From assembly GCF_949628215.1 (NCBI RefSeq), contig NC_134276.1:12179690-12243689 (forward strand): a stretch of DNA of 64,000 nt, given 5' to 3'. Both the position numbers and the translations under genes were made by a program. Source of the stretch: Phalacrocorax aristotelis (taxonomy: Eukaryota; Chordata; Aves; Suliformes; Phalacrocoracidae). Below the pieces are notes generated by a model that saw only the letters and a list, made by a program, of their open reading frames with translations, ran no database searches and was not told the DNA's origin. Positions 36,301 through 48,900 of the stretch are shown here, piece after piece. Numbering within the stretch: position 1 is the first letter of the stretch; the number at the start of each line of letters is the position of its first letter.

Positions 36301-39190
36301 AACCAGCCACATCCATCCAAGAAGAAGCTACACACTAGTGATGTGTAAAATAACTCATTTCTGGAAACCATATGTCTCTGTTTTATGTCCAGTGTATAAC
36401 TCCCAATCCATAAAGTGCTTCTTGCATTTACAATTAGTAACTGGGTAGTGAGGCCAAGAAACAAAAAAAATTTAAAAAGCCCTATCTCTGTTTCACTACC
36501 CAATGAAATGATGACAACTGCATATTAACTAATATTGAAGGTCCGGTATATATGGTATCTAACCAAGAATACTGCTACTTGGGAAAGTAGAACTGAAAGT
36601 TCCCTTTTAACACCCATAAAATTTCCACTCCTACATCCCAGTTCTCCTTTAATTAATGATGATACAGGAAAAGGAGTAAATTTATCCAACATAGACTTTT
36701 TTCTGATGTCAAAGTCAGGTTTGGGTAAGGTGGATGTTACTACTTGCTAAGCTTCTGGCCATTTTTTGGTATAGTATCATCACTCTAAGCATCCTCCAGG
36801 AGGGAATATTTCCCCATAGGAGAGAATATTCTCACTTTGAGCACCATATCTATGACTATCCTGTGCTGTGCTCCTCATTCTTGTTTCCTGTGTGTTTCTC
36901 TCTTTCCTGTCTGTGGCTCTTCTCCTCTTCCCTCTTGTTTCCTTGCCTGTACCAATGAACTCTTTCAAACTGGCAGGGCTCCCTACCTGTTCCTTCCTAA
37001 TTCCTTCTAATATGACAATCATGAATTAGATAGTTAGTCTTTGCAATTAATTATCATAGTTAGGCTTGAAAACTTAGCATGATTAAGAGATGTGCAGAGG
37101 AATGAATCTCTGCAAAGGATCATTTCAAACTGCCCTGTTCAGTTCTGCTGCAGATCAGTCCTCAGACTGTGCTCATCACACTGTGATCTGAGCCCTGTCC
37201 AGAGCTGCATTACACGATGTACAACACAACATTGCACAGTTCAGCAAAATTGTAAAAAATGTGGGAAAGGTGGAAATTTTTCAGCTTGCTTTAGTCCCAT
37301 AGTGTAAAATTTCTCTCCAATTCTGTAATGGAGTCAAGGTCTGTTATTATTGAATTGCGAACATAGGTGAACTCTGGGAGAAAATAAATACGATGTTTAT
37401 ATTAAAGAAAATCCTGTTGTGCCCTTTCTGCAATGCAATGCAAGTGTCACAGCTTGCAGTTGGTAGAAAGAGTTCCCAGGTTGCACTGTGGTCTTGTCTT
37501 GTTCTCCATGTTTGGAGCTCAAGGGTAACAGCAAGGCTCTGAGCATTTGTCAGCATTAAGCTAAAAGCTGTAGTGTTCACCTGGATGGTACTTGGTTGCC
37601 CATCTCCAGCTCTGAGATCAGGGCTGGAAGAAGTGCGGAACAGGAGACATCACTGGGGTTTGCCAGTCTGAACTGTGGGCTGGATGTCACATACCCGAGG
37701 GCTCCCTGAATGAAATCCTCCTTAAAAGAGAGGATAACTTTCAGAAAAGCTTCCAATTTCACTGTAGCATTTTTAGTAATGAAGAATTCTCCTCAATCCT
37801 TGGCAAATTGTTTTAATATTTAAAAGACCTTAAAAGGTCCTTAAAAGCTGAGCCTTGTATTTGCAGTCTGAATTTGTCTAGTTTTGACTTCCAGACATTG
37901 GATCTTGTCATAAGCCCTGCCTGTGAGAGAAGACGCGTTATCAAAGTAGTGGATGATTCATCTCATCTAAATTTTGACATGACAGTGCATAGCATCACTC
38001 AGAGCTTCCTTGTAGGACAACATAAGCAATAGTCAGTTTTAGACTGTGATTAACTTGAGCTGTCTATAGACATCTGTGTTAGATTGTCCATTAGTCCATA
38101 CTGAAGGGCATCTTGTTTGTTCGCCCAGCTGTGCACATGATGTGGACTGCTCCTCAATGCCTACCCAGTCACTGATAAGTGCAGCTCAATAGCATAATGC
38201 CAGGAATCAACCTCACTAGAGATTCAGATACTGATGATAATTTTCTACTTGTAATTACAGTTCTAGACCTGTCAGCCACTTATTAATCCACCTAATGTAC
38301 ATGGCATTGATTTTGTATTCTTGTTTTTTAATCAAACTTCTGTCTGATACCCTCTCAGATGCTCCACAGGAGATGAAGTCTAAAAACATCAAGGAAAACC
38401 AAGACAATGGAAGCCTCAGGGTATCTCAGTGGATCCTGCCAGCCCAGGTGACAGTAGAGTGCTGCCCAGATGCTGGTGTTTGCTGCTTTAAGTCTGTCTA
38501 CTGCAAATATTTTATCCTCTCAGCTCAGTCCCAGGTCCCAGGCCTCTGACTGTCCACTTTGCGTGCATTCCCTGGGTCTCTTTTGGAATGAACCAACTGG
38601 TTTCTTTGAAACCAAACCTCAGGTGCTATTCTGGAGAAGGTTCATTCCAGATCACTCCAAAGGTCTGAGATTGAACTAGATTTGACTCCTCCAACTTCTG
38701 CAGCCTTCCACTTCTATTCCGGAAGTCTTTGCACCCCACAGTCTGGTTGCATTCGTTCTACAACTTGGCCTAGGGACCCAGGACTGCTCCAGCATGCAGA
38801 AGCATTTAGTCATCTAGACGTACCTTTGAGTCCACTGGGTCCTCTCCCTGCCCCGCGGAGTGACCCACCACAAGCAATGTCCAAGAGGCTCTTCGTCTCC
38901 TCTGAGTTATCTGACTAAAACCCAGTCCAGCCACTCTTTTCATCTAGAAGCTCTTTTTCCCATTCCAAGAATCGTTCTGCTCATTGTCATGCAAAAACCA
39001 AAATGGTACCAGGAGCCTTGAAGACTCTTTATCAAACCCATATTCACTTAAATGATCCATGCTGTTCTGCCCTTTTTGTCCCAGCTTTTGTTAGTTTTTG
39101 TAAACACTTTCATCCAGCCAGCTAAGCTGGACCTTGGTTATCTTGGAGAATTTTTAGTCTAGATCACAGTACAACAATAAAAAAGCATAG
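27331..39190. other. intergenic, no gene recognised
   Basis: Almost 12 kb upstream of VSTM5 with no exon I can assign. All open frames are short, start anywhere and show no family resemblance. No CR1 or LTR copy is obvious until 39191. The AT-rich stretch 28500-29030 and the stretch 30000-30420 look like non-repetitive sequence without coding potential and could hold VSTM5 enhancers, but I cannot test conservation. Confidence 0.5.
27369..27384. other. 16-bp perfect palindrome at the edge of the VSTM5 CpG island
   Basis: AAGGGAAATTTCCCTT reads the same on both strands. It lies about 420 bp upstream of the VSTM5 start codon, just outside the GC-rich island. The GGGAAA/TTTCCC half-sites resemble those bound by Rel/NF-kB or EBF-like dimers, but that is a guess from motif shape only. 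Confidence 0.4.
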
Positions 39191-39787
39191 TGTGCAGGTT
39201 TTGACTTGGGTAGAGTTAATTGTTTTTAGAGTAGCTAGTATGGGGTTGTGTTTTGGATTTGTGTGAAAACAGTGTTGATAACACAGGGATGTTTTAGTTA
39301 CTGCTGAGCAGGGCCTACACAGAGTCAAGGCCTTTTCTGCCTCTCACCCCACCCCACCAGTGAGTGGACTGGGGGTGCACAAGAAGTTGGGAGGGGACAC
39401 AGCCAGGACAGCTGACCCCAGCTGACCATAGGGATATTCCACACCATATGACATCATGCTCAGTGTATAAAGCTGGCGGAAGAAGAAGAAAGAAGGGGGG
39501 GGATGTTTGGAGTGATGGTGTTTGTCTTCCCAAGTAACCGTTACGTGTGATGGAGCCCTGCTTTCCTGGAGACGGCTGAACACCTGCCTGCCCATGGGAA
39601 GTAGTGAATGAATTCCTTGTTTTGCTTTGCTTGCATGTGCAGCTTTTGCTTTACCTATTAAACTGTCTTTATCTCAACCCCTGTATTTTCTCACTTTTAC
39701 TCTTCTAATTCTCTCCCCCATCCCACAACAGGGAGTGAGCGAGAAGCTGTGTGGGGCTTAGTTGCCAGCTGGGGTTAAACCACGACA
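39191..39787 (+). mobile_element. solo LTR, same family (copy 3), intergenic, sense on +
   Basis: This copy shows the family in its sense direction: starts TGTGCAGGTTTTG, has a TATA box (GTATAAAG near 39465), an ATTAAA polyadenylation-type signal near 39658, and ends AACCACGACA. It is flanked by a perfect 5-bp target duplication, CATAG, at 39186-39190 and 39788-39792. A 5-bp duplication fits ERVL-type integrases but does not prove class. No internal viral genes are present. Fossil, but its edges are intact and it looks relatively young. Confidence 0.92.
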
Positions 39788-39956
39788 CATAGTTTTATGA
39801 TAATGTCAAATGACCCCTTGATAGGATTTAGCTTTTGATATTACCTGTGACTAAAGTGAGAACATATCTGAAAAGAGCCCAGTCCAGCCCACCAAAGGGA
39901 TTCTGCTGCTGAAGAACCTTTGATCCTGCTGTGAGACTGGCATTGTGCTCTTCCAG

Positions 39957-41340
39957 GGTCACAAAATCACAGAGCAGCTGAGGTGGGAAGGCACCTCTGG
40001 AAATTGTTTAGTCCAGCCTCCTGCTCTGAGCAGGGTTAGCAAGAGCAGGTTGCTCAGACCTGTTTCCAGTTGGCTTTGGTATCTCCAAGGATGGAATGGG
40101 TGACCTGTTCCAGTGCCTGATCACACTCAGAATGAAAAAGACTTTTCTTATGGATTATCCTGTGTTTCAGTTTGTGCCCATTGCCTCTTGTCCTCTCACT
40201 GGGCACCACTGAGAAGAGTTTGGCTCTGTCTTCTTTTTTTCCCCCCACTTCAGGTATTTATATGCATTGATAAGATCCCTGAGGCTTTTTTCCTTCAGGC
40301 TGAACAGTCCCAGCTTTCTCAGCCTCTTGTCATATGAAAGATGTTCCAAACCCTTGATCGTCTTCATAGTCCTTCAGGGGACTGTTTCCAGTAAGTCCAT
40401 GTCTCTCTTAGAATCACAGAATTGTTTAGGTCGGAAAAGACCCTTAAGATCATCAAGTCCAACCAATAACCTATCACTGCCAAGTCCACCACTAAAGCAT
40501 TTCCCTAAGCACCACATCTACATGTCTTTTCAATACTTCCCTGGGCAGCCTGTTCCAATGCTTCACAACCTTTTTGGTGAAGAAACTTTTCCTAATATCC
40601 AACCTAAACCTCCCCTGGCACAACTTGAGGTCAGTTCCTCTTGTCCTATCTCTTGTTACTTTTACTGGGCAGCCCAGCACTGCACACAGCACTCCAGATG
40701 TGCCTCACCAGGGCTGCATGGAGGGGAAGGGTCATGTCCCTCGACCTACTGGCAATGCTCTGCTTAATGCAGCCCAGGAGGCTGTTGGCATTTTTCTTCA
40801 CAAGGGCGCATTGCTGGCTCATGGTCAGCTTGCTGGCAACCAGGACCCACAGGTCATTTTCTGCAAAGCTGCTCTGAAGCTTTTTGATTCCCAGCCTGTC
40901 CTGCTGCCTGGGGTTATCCCTCCCCAGGTGCAGGACTTTGCATTTCCCTTTTCTGAGCTTCACGAGGTTCCTGTCAGCCCATTTCTCCAGCCTGTCCAGG
41001 TCCCTCTGGATGGCAGTGCATCCATCTGCTATATCAGCCACTCCTCCTGGTCTTGTATTTGCAAACTGTCTGAGTGTGCACTGTGCCCCAACACTAAGGC
41101 CATTAATGAAGATGTTAAACAGTAATGGTCCCAGCATCAAACCCTGGGGGGTATACCACTTGTGACTGGCATCCAGCTGGACCCTGTGCTGTGGATCACT
41201 GACCTCTGAGCCTTGCAGTTCAGCCACTTTTCAGTCCACTTCGCTGTCCACTTGTCTAACCTATACTTCATCAGTTTGCTTGTGAGGATTTCGTTAGAGA
41301 CAGTGTCAAAAGCCTTGCTAAAGCAAAGATAAACAGAATA
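39957..41340 (-). mobile_element. CR1 LINE, long antisense copy, split by a younger CR1
   Basis: On the minus strand the element runs from the reverse-transcriptase segment FSKAFDTV (near 41320), through LGPLLFNIFINGL, RDLDRLEKWADRNLVKLRKG and LTMSQQCALVKKNANSLLGC, to the CR1 3' end at about 39957. The catalytic FADD motif is altered to FANTRP-like sequence, so the enzyme is dead. At 40411-40667 the copy is interrupted by another CR1 3' end; its own sequence breaks off at TCTCTCTTA and resumes at TACTGGGCAGCCC. With the insert removed the two flanks are continuous with the CR1 family order. Confidence 0.9.
40411..40667 (-). mobile_element. short CR1 3' end nested inside the older CR1
   Basis: About 257 bp beginning (in + orientation) with the reverse of the CR1 3' terminus, GAATCACAGAATTG, and encoding on the minus strand the end of ORF2 ([33 protein letters not shown]). 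It is strongly 5'-truncated and in the same orientation as its host. It must be younger than the surrounding copy, which it splits cleanly. Confidence 0.85.
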
Positions 41341-44300
41341 CTGTCTGCCTCTGAGGTGGCTTACTGCTGAAGAAAGACATTTCCCAGCAGACTTAACAAA
41401 AACTTTAGCTATACATTGTTTGGGATGTTAATACTTTTGAGTCTGATAATGGAATTACTTCAGTTCACATTTTTCCCTTTTTTGATTATTCTGGACAGCC
41501 CAAATCCCAGTCACAAAAATGATCCTGGCCCCTACTGGGCGGGGGGGCGGAGAGAAACCCATGCTTTGCATCAGCAGCATTGCCATCCCTGGGGATGATG
41601 GATTGCCTCAAAGTTTTAAAGATCAGCAAAGCAAGCTTGGTTTTTTTCTGGATATACAAATGTCCTGTTGTGGGAGATGAATGCCTTTGAATTCGTCCCT
41701 AGTTGTAGGAGCGCAGAAGTCAGTGGTGATCTAGAGCAGGAAAAGTTATTAGAAAACTGAAAAGCTCTGCTAGCTGAGCTGATGTATTTGCCAGCAGAGG
41801 TTGTAGTAAAGTCTGAGAACTGTGAGGGAAGATCGATGTGTGGCATGTGGGATAAAGTCAGCGAGCATGGCATGTGTGTGGAAATGATGAGAGCATCACC
41901 CTGGCCCCATGCAGCTCATTGCTCACATAGAACTATCTCCCTGACAGTGCTAGAAACGTCTGGCAAACCTGAGCGTGTTTCTTTGCTTTCTTGCTGGATG
42001 CCAGCTGTTATTCCAGTGAGGAGACATTTAGGAAATCCTAAAAATAAGCATAAGTGAGAGGGGGAAGAGATGCAGATTTCCCTTCAGAAATGTTATGTTC
42101 CTATTTTTCTCATCTGCGTAAACGAGACATCCAAAGATGCCTGCTGTGGATCCTATGAGATGCTCAGAACTCACTGCAAACCAAATGCTTCCCAAATTGC
42201 AGGTCTTTTTTTTTTTCTTTAACTAGACACGACAGATAGGGTATTATTAACCTCAAAAATGCCAGAAACAGGTAGCAGCTGTCTGGGCTGGGAAAAGTTA
42301 ATGAGAACTGGAACTGTACACAGTCATTGGCATGGACACATTGAGGAGGCAAATGAGGTAAATCCACAAGTGGAAGGGTACACTGAGACCCTCCAGTGCA
42401 GAAGCAAATTTTTTATAAAGAGGGGCAAGGAAAAAAAAATGAATACTGGACTGGAGGCAGTAACCTGTGAGAGGAATGATTTCATGGGAGCTGGGTCATT
42501 ATCCCCCATGCTGGCAACACCTCAAGGACTTTGGGTGTGCTGGACTGGAACAACTAGGAATTTTGTCATTAAGTATAGGCCAGAATTGCTTTTATATTTA
42601 TTTTACTTGCAGCTAATTGCTTTCAAAACTTTGCCTGACCTTGATGAATGTTTTCTTTTTAAGCTTGCTGGGGGATGTTCTGAGGAGGGAGTCATATAAG
42701 GATGGAAAATGGTAAACATTCAGGAGAGTTACAGTAATTGTGTCTTTGCCGTTTTCATCTCTCCACGCAAAGCAGAGAGTGTTTTAGTGGTATAAAATTC
42801 AGAGAAGCTTTGTAAGGGCAAAGTGTCCCTGCTGAGTATGCCAGATACCCCTTACAGTGCTAAAGCTTTCCTATTTGAAGTCATTCTGTGGTGACTCTGG
42901 ATGGTGGTGTGATGGTGGTGGTGATGCTCTTCAGCAACGTCCTACCCCAGAGTGCTGTCCTTTGACGCGGTGGATCTAGTGCCTGCCAGGCCAAGTGCGT
43001 GAGCACAGAAAGGCTTTAATATCAAAATTCATGACTCTGCAGGGGAACGGCAGGAGAAAATGGGCACAGCGGTGTGGAGAAAACCTATCTCTAGATGTAG
43101 TCATTTGCCTTTCAGAGCCACTAGGTGGGATGGCTGGTGAGTGGGATGCTGACCCTGACACGGTGACACTGGAGTTTCACTCTTATCCAGGCCATGCAGC
43201 ATGTCTGTGCCCTTCTGCAAGTGCACTAAGCCAGCTTTGGTCTGCTCCACACAGAGGGCCATATAGGTCCCCAAACTAGGTCATCCCTAAATCTTCCAGG
43301 GGAGTATGCTTGGATCAGCATACAGTAACTGAGATTTAACAACAGTCCAGTTCTTCTGGAGCTATGGTAATGATAGCTTTGGTGTCTCCCTTAGCTAAGC
43401 ACAACCTCACATGCTCCCACTTAAGTCACTGGGGTGTGAAAGACTTCAGTGGGTGACTGCCTAGGGCTATAGCTAATGGTAACGCTTTTAATTTTCTAAA
43501 CAATTTTTTTTCCCTTTTCTAGACACGTTATAACTAATATTTCAGGACAGTCTCTAGAGATACAAGAAGGAATTTCTGGTCTTGGTTTACAAAGCAGATC
43601 AACAGAACTGCTGTGCACAAGAAGTTGTGTGTCCAGGTGTTTGCTAACACAAGGGCAAAGCGTAAAGTTGTGTGATATTGTTCTGATGAGGAGCAGAATC
43701 TTCACCTTGCTGAGGATGGATATTTTAAAGGAGGTGGATGCTCCCTTTGGGGAGTAGAGTCATCAAAGCTGTATCTAGAGCTTAGGGCTGCCAGTTCTTC
43801 TCCCAAGCCACTGCATTTGCCTTGGTACAGTTCAGAGTGACACATGGCTCCTCGCTGAGCTTGCTGCAGCTGTGCATTGTGGCACCAGCAGTTTCTCACC
43901 TTGTGCATGCACAGCAGGGTGTTCAGCACACGCTGGAAGCAATTCGTATTGTTTTTACCCTCAGCAGCTCAGCTGGCTGTCAGGGTTTCTCTGCTGTGGG
44001 GTATTTTGGATACGTCAGTAAATATCTTCCTTCCAACAGTGCCAGGTGTTTCCATGCACAGCAGCTTGCACAGCCACTTTGTAAAGGTTTTGTGGTGAGG
44101 GGCTGCCCAGAGCGTGGGTCCTGCTGGCGGTTGTGGATGGATTACAACTGACCCCTGGTGAGCCACTGCACAGCTGCTGAGGGAAGTATAAAATGACACC
44201 TATCTGTAAGCCATCACTGCAGGATCTTTCTGAATCTTTATTTCAGCACCCATCTTAACAATCCATCCCACTGTGGAACGGTCTTGGTCCACCAGACTTC

Positions 44301-44987
44301 AGGCTAGAGGCCAAACTCACTAGTTAGCTTTTCTTCTGATGCATTGAACATTTATGCCAACAAGGTATCAGAGGCTTCTCTGTACAGACCTGGTGGCTGG
44401 AATCTTTTGGGATCTTGCCCTCAGGATTTCATGTTCCTGCAGGCAGGTTCAGGATCTGTTTCCAGCACCTTTCTGTCATTACACTCCTCTGAGTTCTCAC
44501 ACACCAGTTTGTGTATGTGTCCCACACCATTCCACCACTGTGCTTGGGTAATACCTTCACATGAATTATTTAACCAGGTCTTTTAGAGAAGACTCATTCA
44601 AGAGTGTCTCTGGCACCTCCATTTTTCCAGCTGGTTGAGTTTTTGTAAATAGTGGCTGTGTAAAACTTTCTTATCCAGTAATTAAGGCCTCCTGCTTCAT
44701 CTTGGTCATCTGCTTCTGCCCTACCAAGTCATACGAGAGGGGATGCCCTCTCTTCAGCCACGTGGCTGCAGACTGGCTGTGTGGCCTGAGACCATGATTG
44801 GGGGAGGCATATACAAAAGTTTTTTGTGGTATCAAGGAAAGCTTTGTAAAGCATACAAAGAATGGTGCAGAACTGATGTTACTGCTGGATTGCTGTGGTG
44901 GTTGCACTACATTCAGTAATCTGTGTTTTTATAGGTTTGATGCACTCCCCAGGAACAATCATGCTAAAATTCTAGCTTTTGTAATGG
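41341..44987. other. intergenic, no gene recognised
   Basis: About 3.6 kb between a CR1 and a solo LTR. Open frames up to about 146 codons occur but have no recognisable domain, splice context or family match. Nothing else is supportable. Confidence 0.5.
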
Positions 44988-45579
44988 TGTCGTGGTTTAA
45001 CCTCAGCAACTAAGCTCCACACAGCCACTCACTCGCTCCCCCCCTGCCAGTGGGCTGGGGGAGAGAATCAGAAGAGTAAAAGTGAGAAAACTCAGGGGTT
45101 GAGATAAAGACAGTTTAATAGGTAAAGCAAAAGCTGCACATGCAAGCAAAGCAAAACAAGGAATTCATTCACTCCTTCCCATGGGCAGGCAGGTGTTCAG
45201 CCATCCCCAGGAAAGCAGGGCTCCATCACGCGTAGTGGTTACTGGGGAAGACAAACACCATCACTCCAAACGTCCCCCCCTTCCTTTTTCTTCCCCGAAC
45301 TTTATATATTTAGCATGATGTCATATGGTGTGGAATATCCCTATGGTCAGTTGGGGTCAGCTGTCCCGGCTCTGTCCCCTCCCAACTCCTTGTGCACCCC
45401 CAGTCCACTCACTGGTGGGGTGGGGTGAGAGGCAGAAAAGGCCTTGACTCTGTGTAAGCCCTGCTCAGCAGTAACTAAAACATCCCTGTGTTATCAACAC
45501 TGTTTTCACACAAATCCAAAACAGCTCCCCACTAGCTACTCTGAAGACAATTAACTCTACCCCAGCCAAGACCATCACA
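44988..45579 (-). mobile_element. solo LTR, same family (copy 4), downstream of the SLC5A7-like gene
   Basis: About 592 bp, very close in layout to copy 3 but inverted: starts TGTCGTGG and ends CCATCACA on the + strand. A perfect 5-bp target duplication, AATGG, flanks it (44983-44987 and 45580-45584). No internal viral sequence is attached. It lies about 400 bp beyond the stop codon of the SLC5A7-like gene and has the same transcriptional orientation as that gene. Fossil, with intact ends. Confidence 0.92.
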
Positions 45580-45877
45580 AATGGGAGCAGGTTTGCTCAC
45601 CTTTTTTTTTTTCTTTAATCAAGAATACCCAATCTATTAAATATTAGTTTGTCTCCTTTGTGGTGAGAAAAGTATTTGGCTTGAGAATGTCATAAATGTT
45701 GGAGCATGATTTGTAGTCTTGCTTTCGGGTGGGGTACCAGGGGCACCCTGAAGCAAACACTGCTGGGGCCCAAGGTGCCCCATGGTCATGACCACAAGAT
45801 CATGCTCCATCACCACGCGCCTTTAATCACTGGAGACTTCGAGCTCACACATTCTCCTTGGATGAACAGAGTGCGTC

Positions 45878-45883
45878 TTTATT
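45878..45883 (-). promoter_or_regulatory. candidate polyadenylation signal of the SLC5A7-like gene
   Basis: AATAAA on the minus strand, 100 bp after the stop codon at 45983. It is the first canonical signal downstream, which would end the transcript before the solo LTR. Confidence 0.65.
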
Positions 45884-45982
45884 ACCCTGTGTGGACTTTA
45901 AATAATTCATTACTGAAGAAAGCAAAGGGAAGAGCAATGCTGTTTGTGCCGTACGCTAATTGCTGAAATGCACCGTGACCTT

Positions 45983-48900
45983 TCAAATGAGGCTATTCAA
46001 GCTATTCTTTTCTAGAGCAACTGTTGGCGAACCCATCTGCTGCAGGGGGATGAGGGTGCTGGTTACCCCCATGATATTGCAAACATCCCACCTGCGGGCA
46101 AGGAGGTTTCTCTGAAACAAAACCACAGGCAGGTAAGAAACAACAACAATCGTCCCCAAGGTGAGAAGCATGGTGAATGTTTTAAAGGGGAAGAGCTGAC
46201 TGTAGGTCCCGTTCACCAGGGAGCAGGATGAGTAGCAGATGATGGGGGTGATGTTCAGGGCAGGCTCCCCTGCCAGCAGTCTCAGGAGGAGCCCAACCAA
46301 GAAGCCAGCAGCCGAGCCATAGGTGTTGGTGCTGGGAATGAAAAGGGCACAGCAGAGCTGGGGGAAGAGCAGGGCATATACCAGCTCCCCACTGAGGAAC
46401 CAGAGGTCATAGACAGAGCTGGAGTAAAAAGCCAGACCAGCAGCCCCGGCCCCAAACACCAGCATGGAGGTCCTCATAGCCCATAAGACTTCCATCTCCA
46501 TAGCCTGTAAAAGAGAGATCATAATATTACAGACAGGGCGTTTACTGGTGGGGTAACCAGCACTTCCCTGTCCTGGGCTGGTTCTCACCAAGCCCTCACT
46601 GCCTTCAGGCAGTGCTTGCCACCAGCAGCTGTCCAAGCCAGGCACCCCTGGAGATGGAGCTGCCCTCTGTAATTTTAAGGGTTATGGGTTTATGCTGTTT
46701 CCGTTAATATCCTAGTCCAAATTTTACACCAGTCATTTTATAAAGAGTAAAGTTCACCAGTGTGGGTATTTGTATCCCTACCAAGGATATGAACACCCCT
46801 GACCTATGTTTGAAGCTCTGGCTCCAGGACTCAGTTCAGCAGCTGAAGGGCAGACACCTCTAATCACAGAACTGGAATTGAAACAGTCTTGAAACAAAAG
46901 CACCTTTTCTGACACCAAAACTACTGAATGCTGTAACCAAGTACCTTTTTCCTCAGGATTTTCCTGTAGATATTGTGAGTGAACATGGAACTGGCAGAGA
47001 GAAGAGCTGAATCTGCAGAAGACATTGTGGCAGCAGCGATAGCTCCCAAACCAGCAATGGAGATGTATGCTGGGCAGAGATAGTGTAAAACAAGTGGCAG
47101 TATCATCGCTGATTCCCCTCTCTCGAGTGGACTTGGAAGACCATAGCTTGTCTGGTTCCAGTCTTTAAAACAGAACAACAAAAAGTCACAACAAACCCTT
47201 CATTGACATCTCTGCTGTCTTTGAAGCTGCCTTTCCACAGGGAGCAGTCACAGCAGGGCTAAGGACTGAGATCCACTTGGTATTTTAGGACTTGGATTAA
47301 TTTTTTGGATTCTCTTATGGTCTCTTGTGATTCCCCTTAGCATGCTGCAGCTCTCACTAGATGAAAGATTTTCCTTTTCTCCAGTAGCATCTATAGAAAT
47401 AGCTGTGCTTTGTGTGTTTCCAGAACTGTGACAGTTAAAGGTCAACCTTCTAGACCCTGCTTGTGAGAAGGGAGTTTTGCTGTGATGCCCCTAGTGACAG
47501 ATGAATTAATGAGTTCAACTGATTTCTTTAAACGTTCAGTGATCTGGCTGCTCTTTAACCCTTGCTCACAGCCAACACAGGACTGATCCCTGGGCAGGGC
47601 TTCTGAGTTTACAGAACTGAACTTCTTGATTCCTTCAAGCAGGTTTTCTTCAGAGTCTTATTAACAATCTGTAGTAATATTGCTAGGTCTTACATGCAGA
47701 AGGCATTAACAGAAGCAAGCATAAGATTTATTGGAAAACAGGATTATACAGGGTTTTACAAGTCTGCCTTTGTCTTTTCTCAACACTAGGTCCATGAAAA
47801 GCCATTTCATCATAATGAAAGAGCTTTAAACAGGTTTGGGGTTGTTTAAATGTCTCTAGGTAGTTATGCACTGAACTTGAGAGGGCTCCACATTTCTGGT
47901 ACAGACCACCTAGCTTGGTGGCCAGGGCTACGCTTTTAGGCACACAGGGCCAGGTAATTTGAAGTCTAAATCAGGACTTCTTTAGATCCCATTTTAATCA
48001 CCTTTGACAAAAAAATCTTCATTATTCAGAGACAAACAGTTTTACCTGTTGATGCTGCAACTGCACCAATGAGCACAGACGGGATGGCCATTGAAAAGCA
48101 CCCAAGTCCAGAGAGGTAGGAGATGAGCCTTGCCTGTCCTGGCGAGGCAGCGGAGAGCACTCTTTGGAAGTAAGTTTGCCACGGGATGCTCCCAAGCACC
48201 TGAAACATTCAGATGTTACCAGTGGTACCCACCAGGCTGCTCGCTGCTGTAGGGCATCATCCATCCATTCAGATGGATGGTAATCTTTACTGTAATAAAA
48301 CTCTCATCTCAAGTGCATAAACGTAGCCCAGTTTTAACTATTGAGGATGATATTTCTGATGGTTGAGGGTGTCCTTTTCCTTGACTTTTATTGTGATGGA
48401 TGTGAAATGTTGAGCAAAACAGGTTAATGATTTGGCAGACTGAGAAAGGTGAAAAAGTTTACTTGGCATAGTTAAACAGGCACAGAAGAAGGAAAAGAGA
48501 ATAGAGTTTTCCAGGGATGCAACTTTTGTAAAAAATCTACCCCAACTTAGCTAGAGTATAATCTAAAATTAAAATTAAAGACACCATGCCCATTTTCTTT
48601 TCAGGCAAATTTCATCAGATAAAATCTGAATTCTGTCCTCACCAAACAAGATTAAGCTTCCTTGTGTCCCTATTACCAGTCTAGCAAGAGCATAACAACC
48701 TCCTGTAGTCTTGGCTGTGTTGATAGCTCAAAAGTTGAGTTGTGCAGTGGAGCCAATGGCACCATGCTTGCTGATGACCTGCAGGTGAGTAATTTTAAAT
48801 TTTTTTTCAAATAGGGGGAATTTTACATAAGTATGTTAAGAACACACTATTGAGGCTGCAAGACCGACCTCTCAAAAGGTAGGAGATGCCTCATTTAGGT

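Noticed and set aside
42259-42699. 146-codon + strand frame in the intergenic gap
   Set aside because: No recognisable domain or membrane segment and no coding context.
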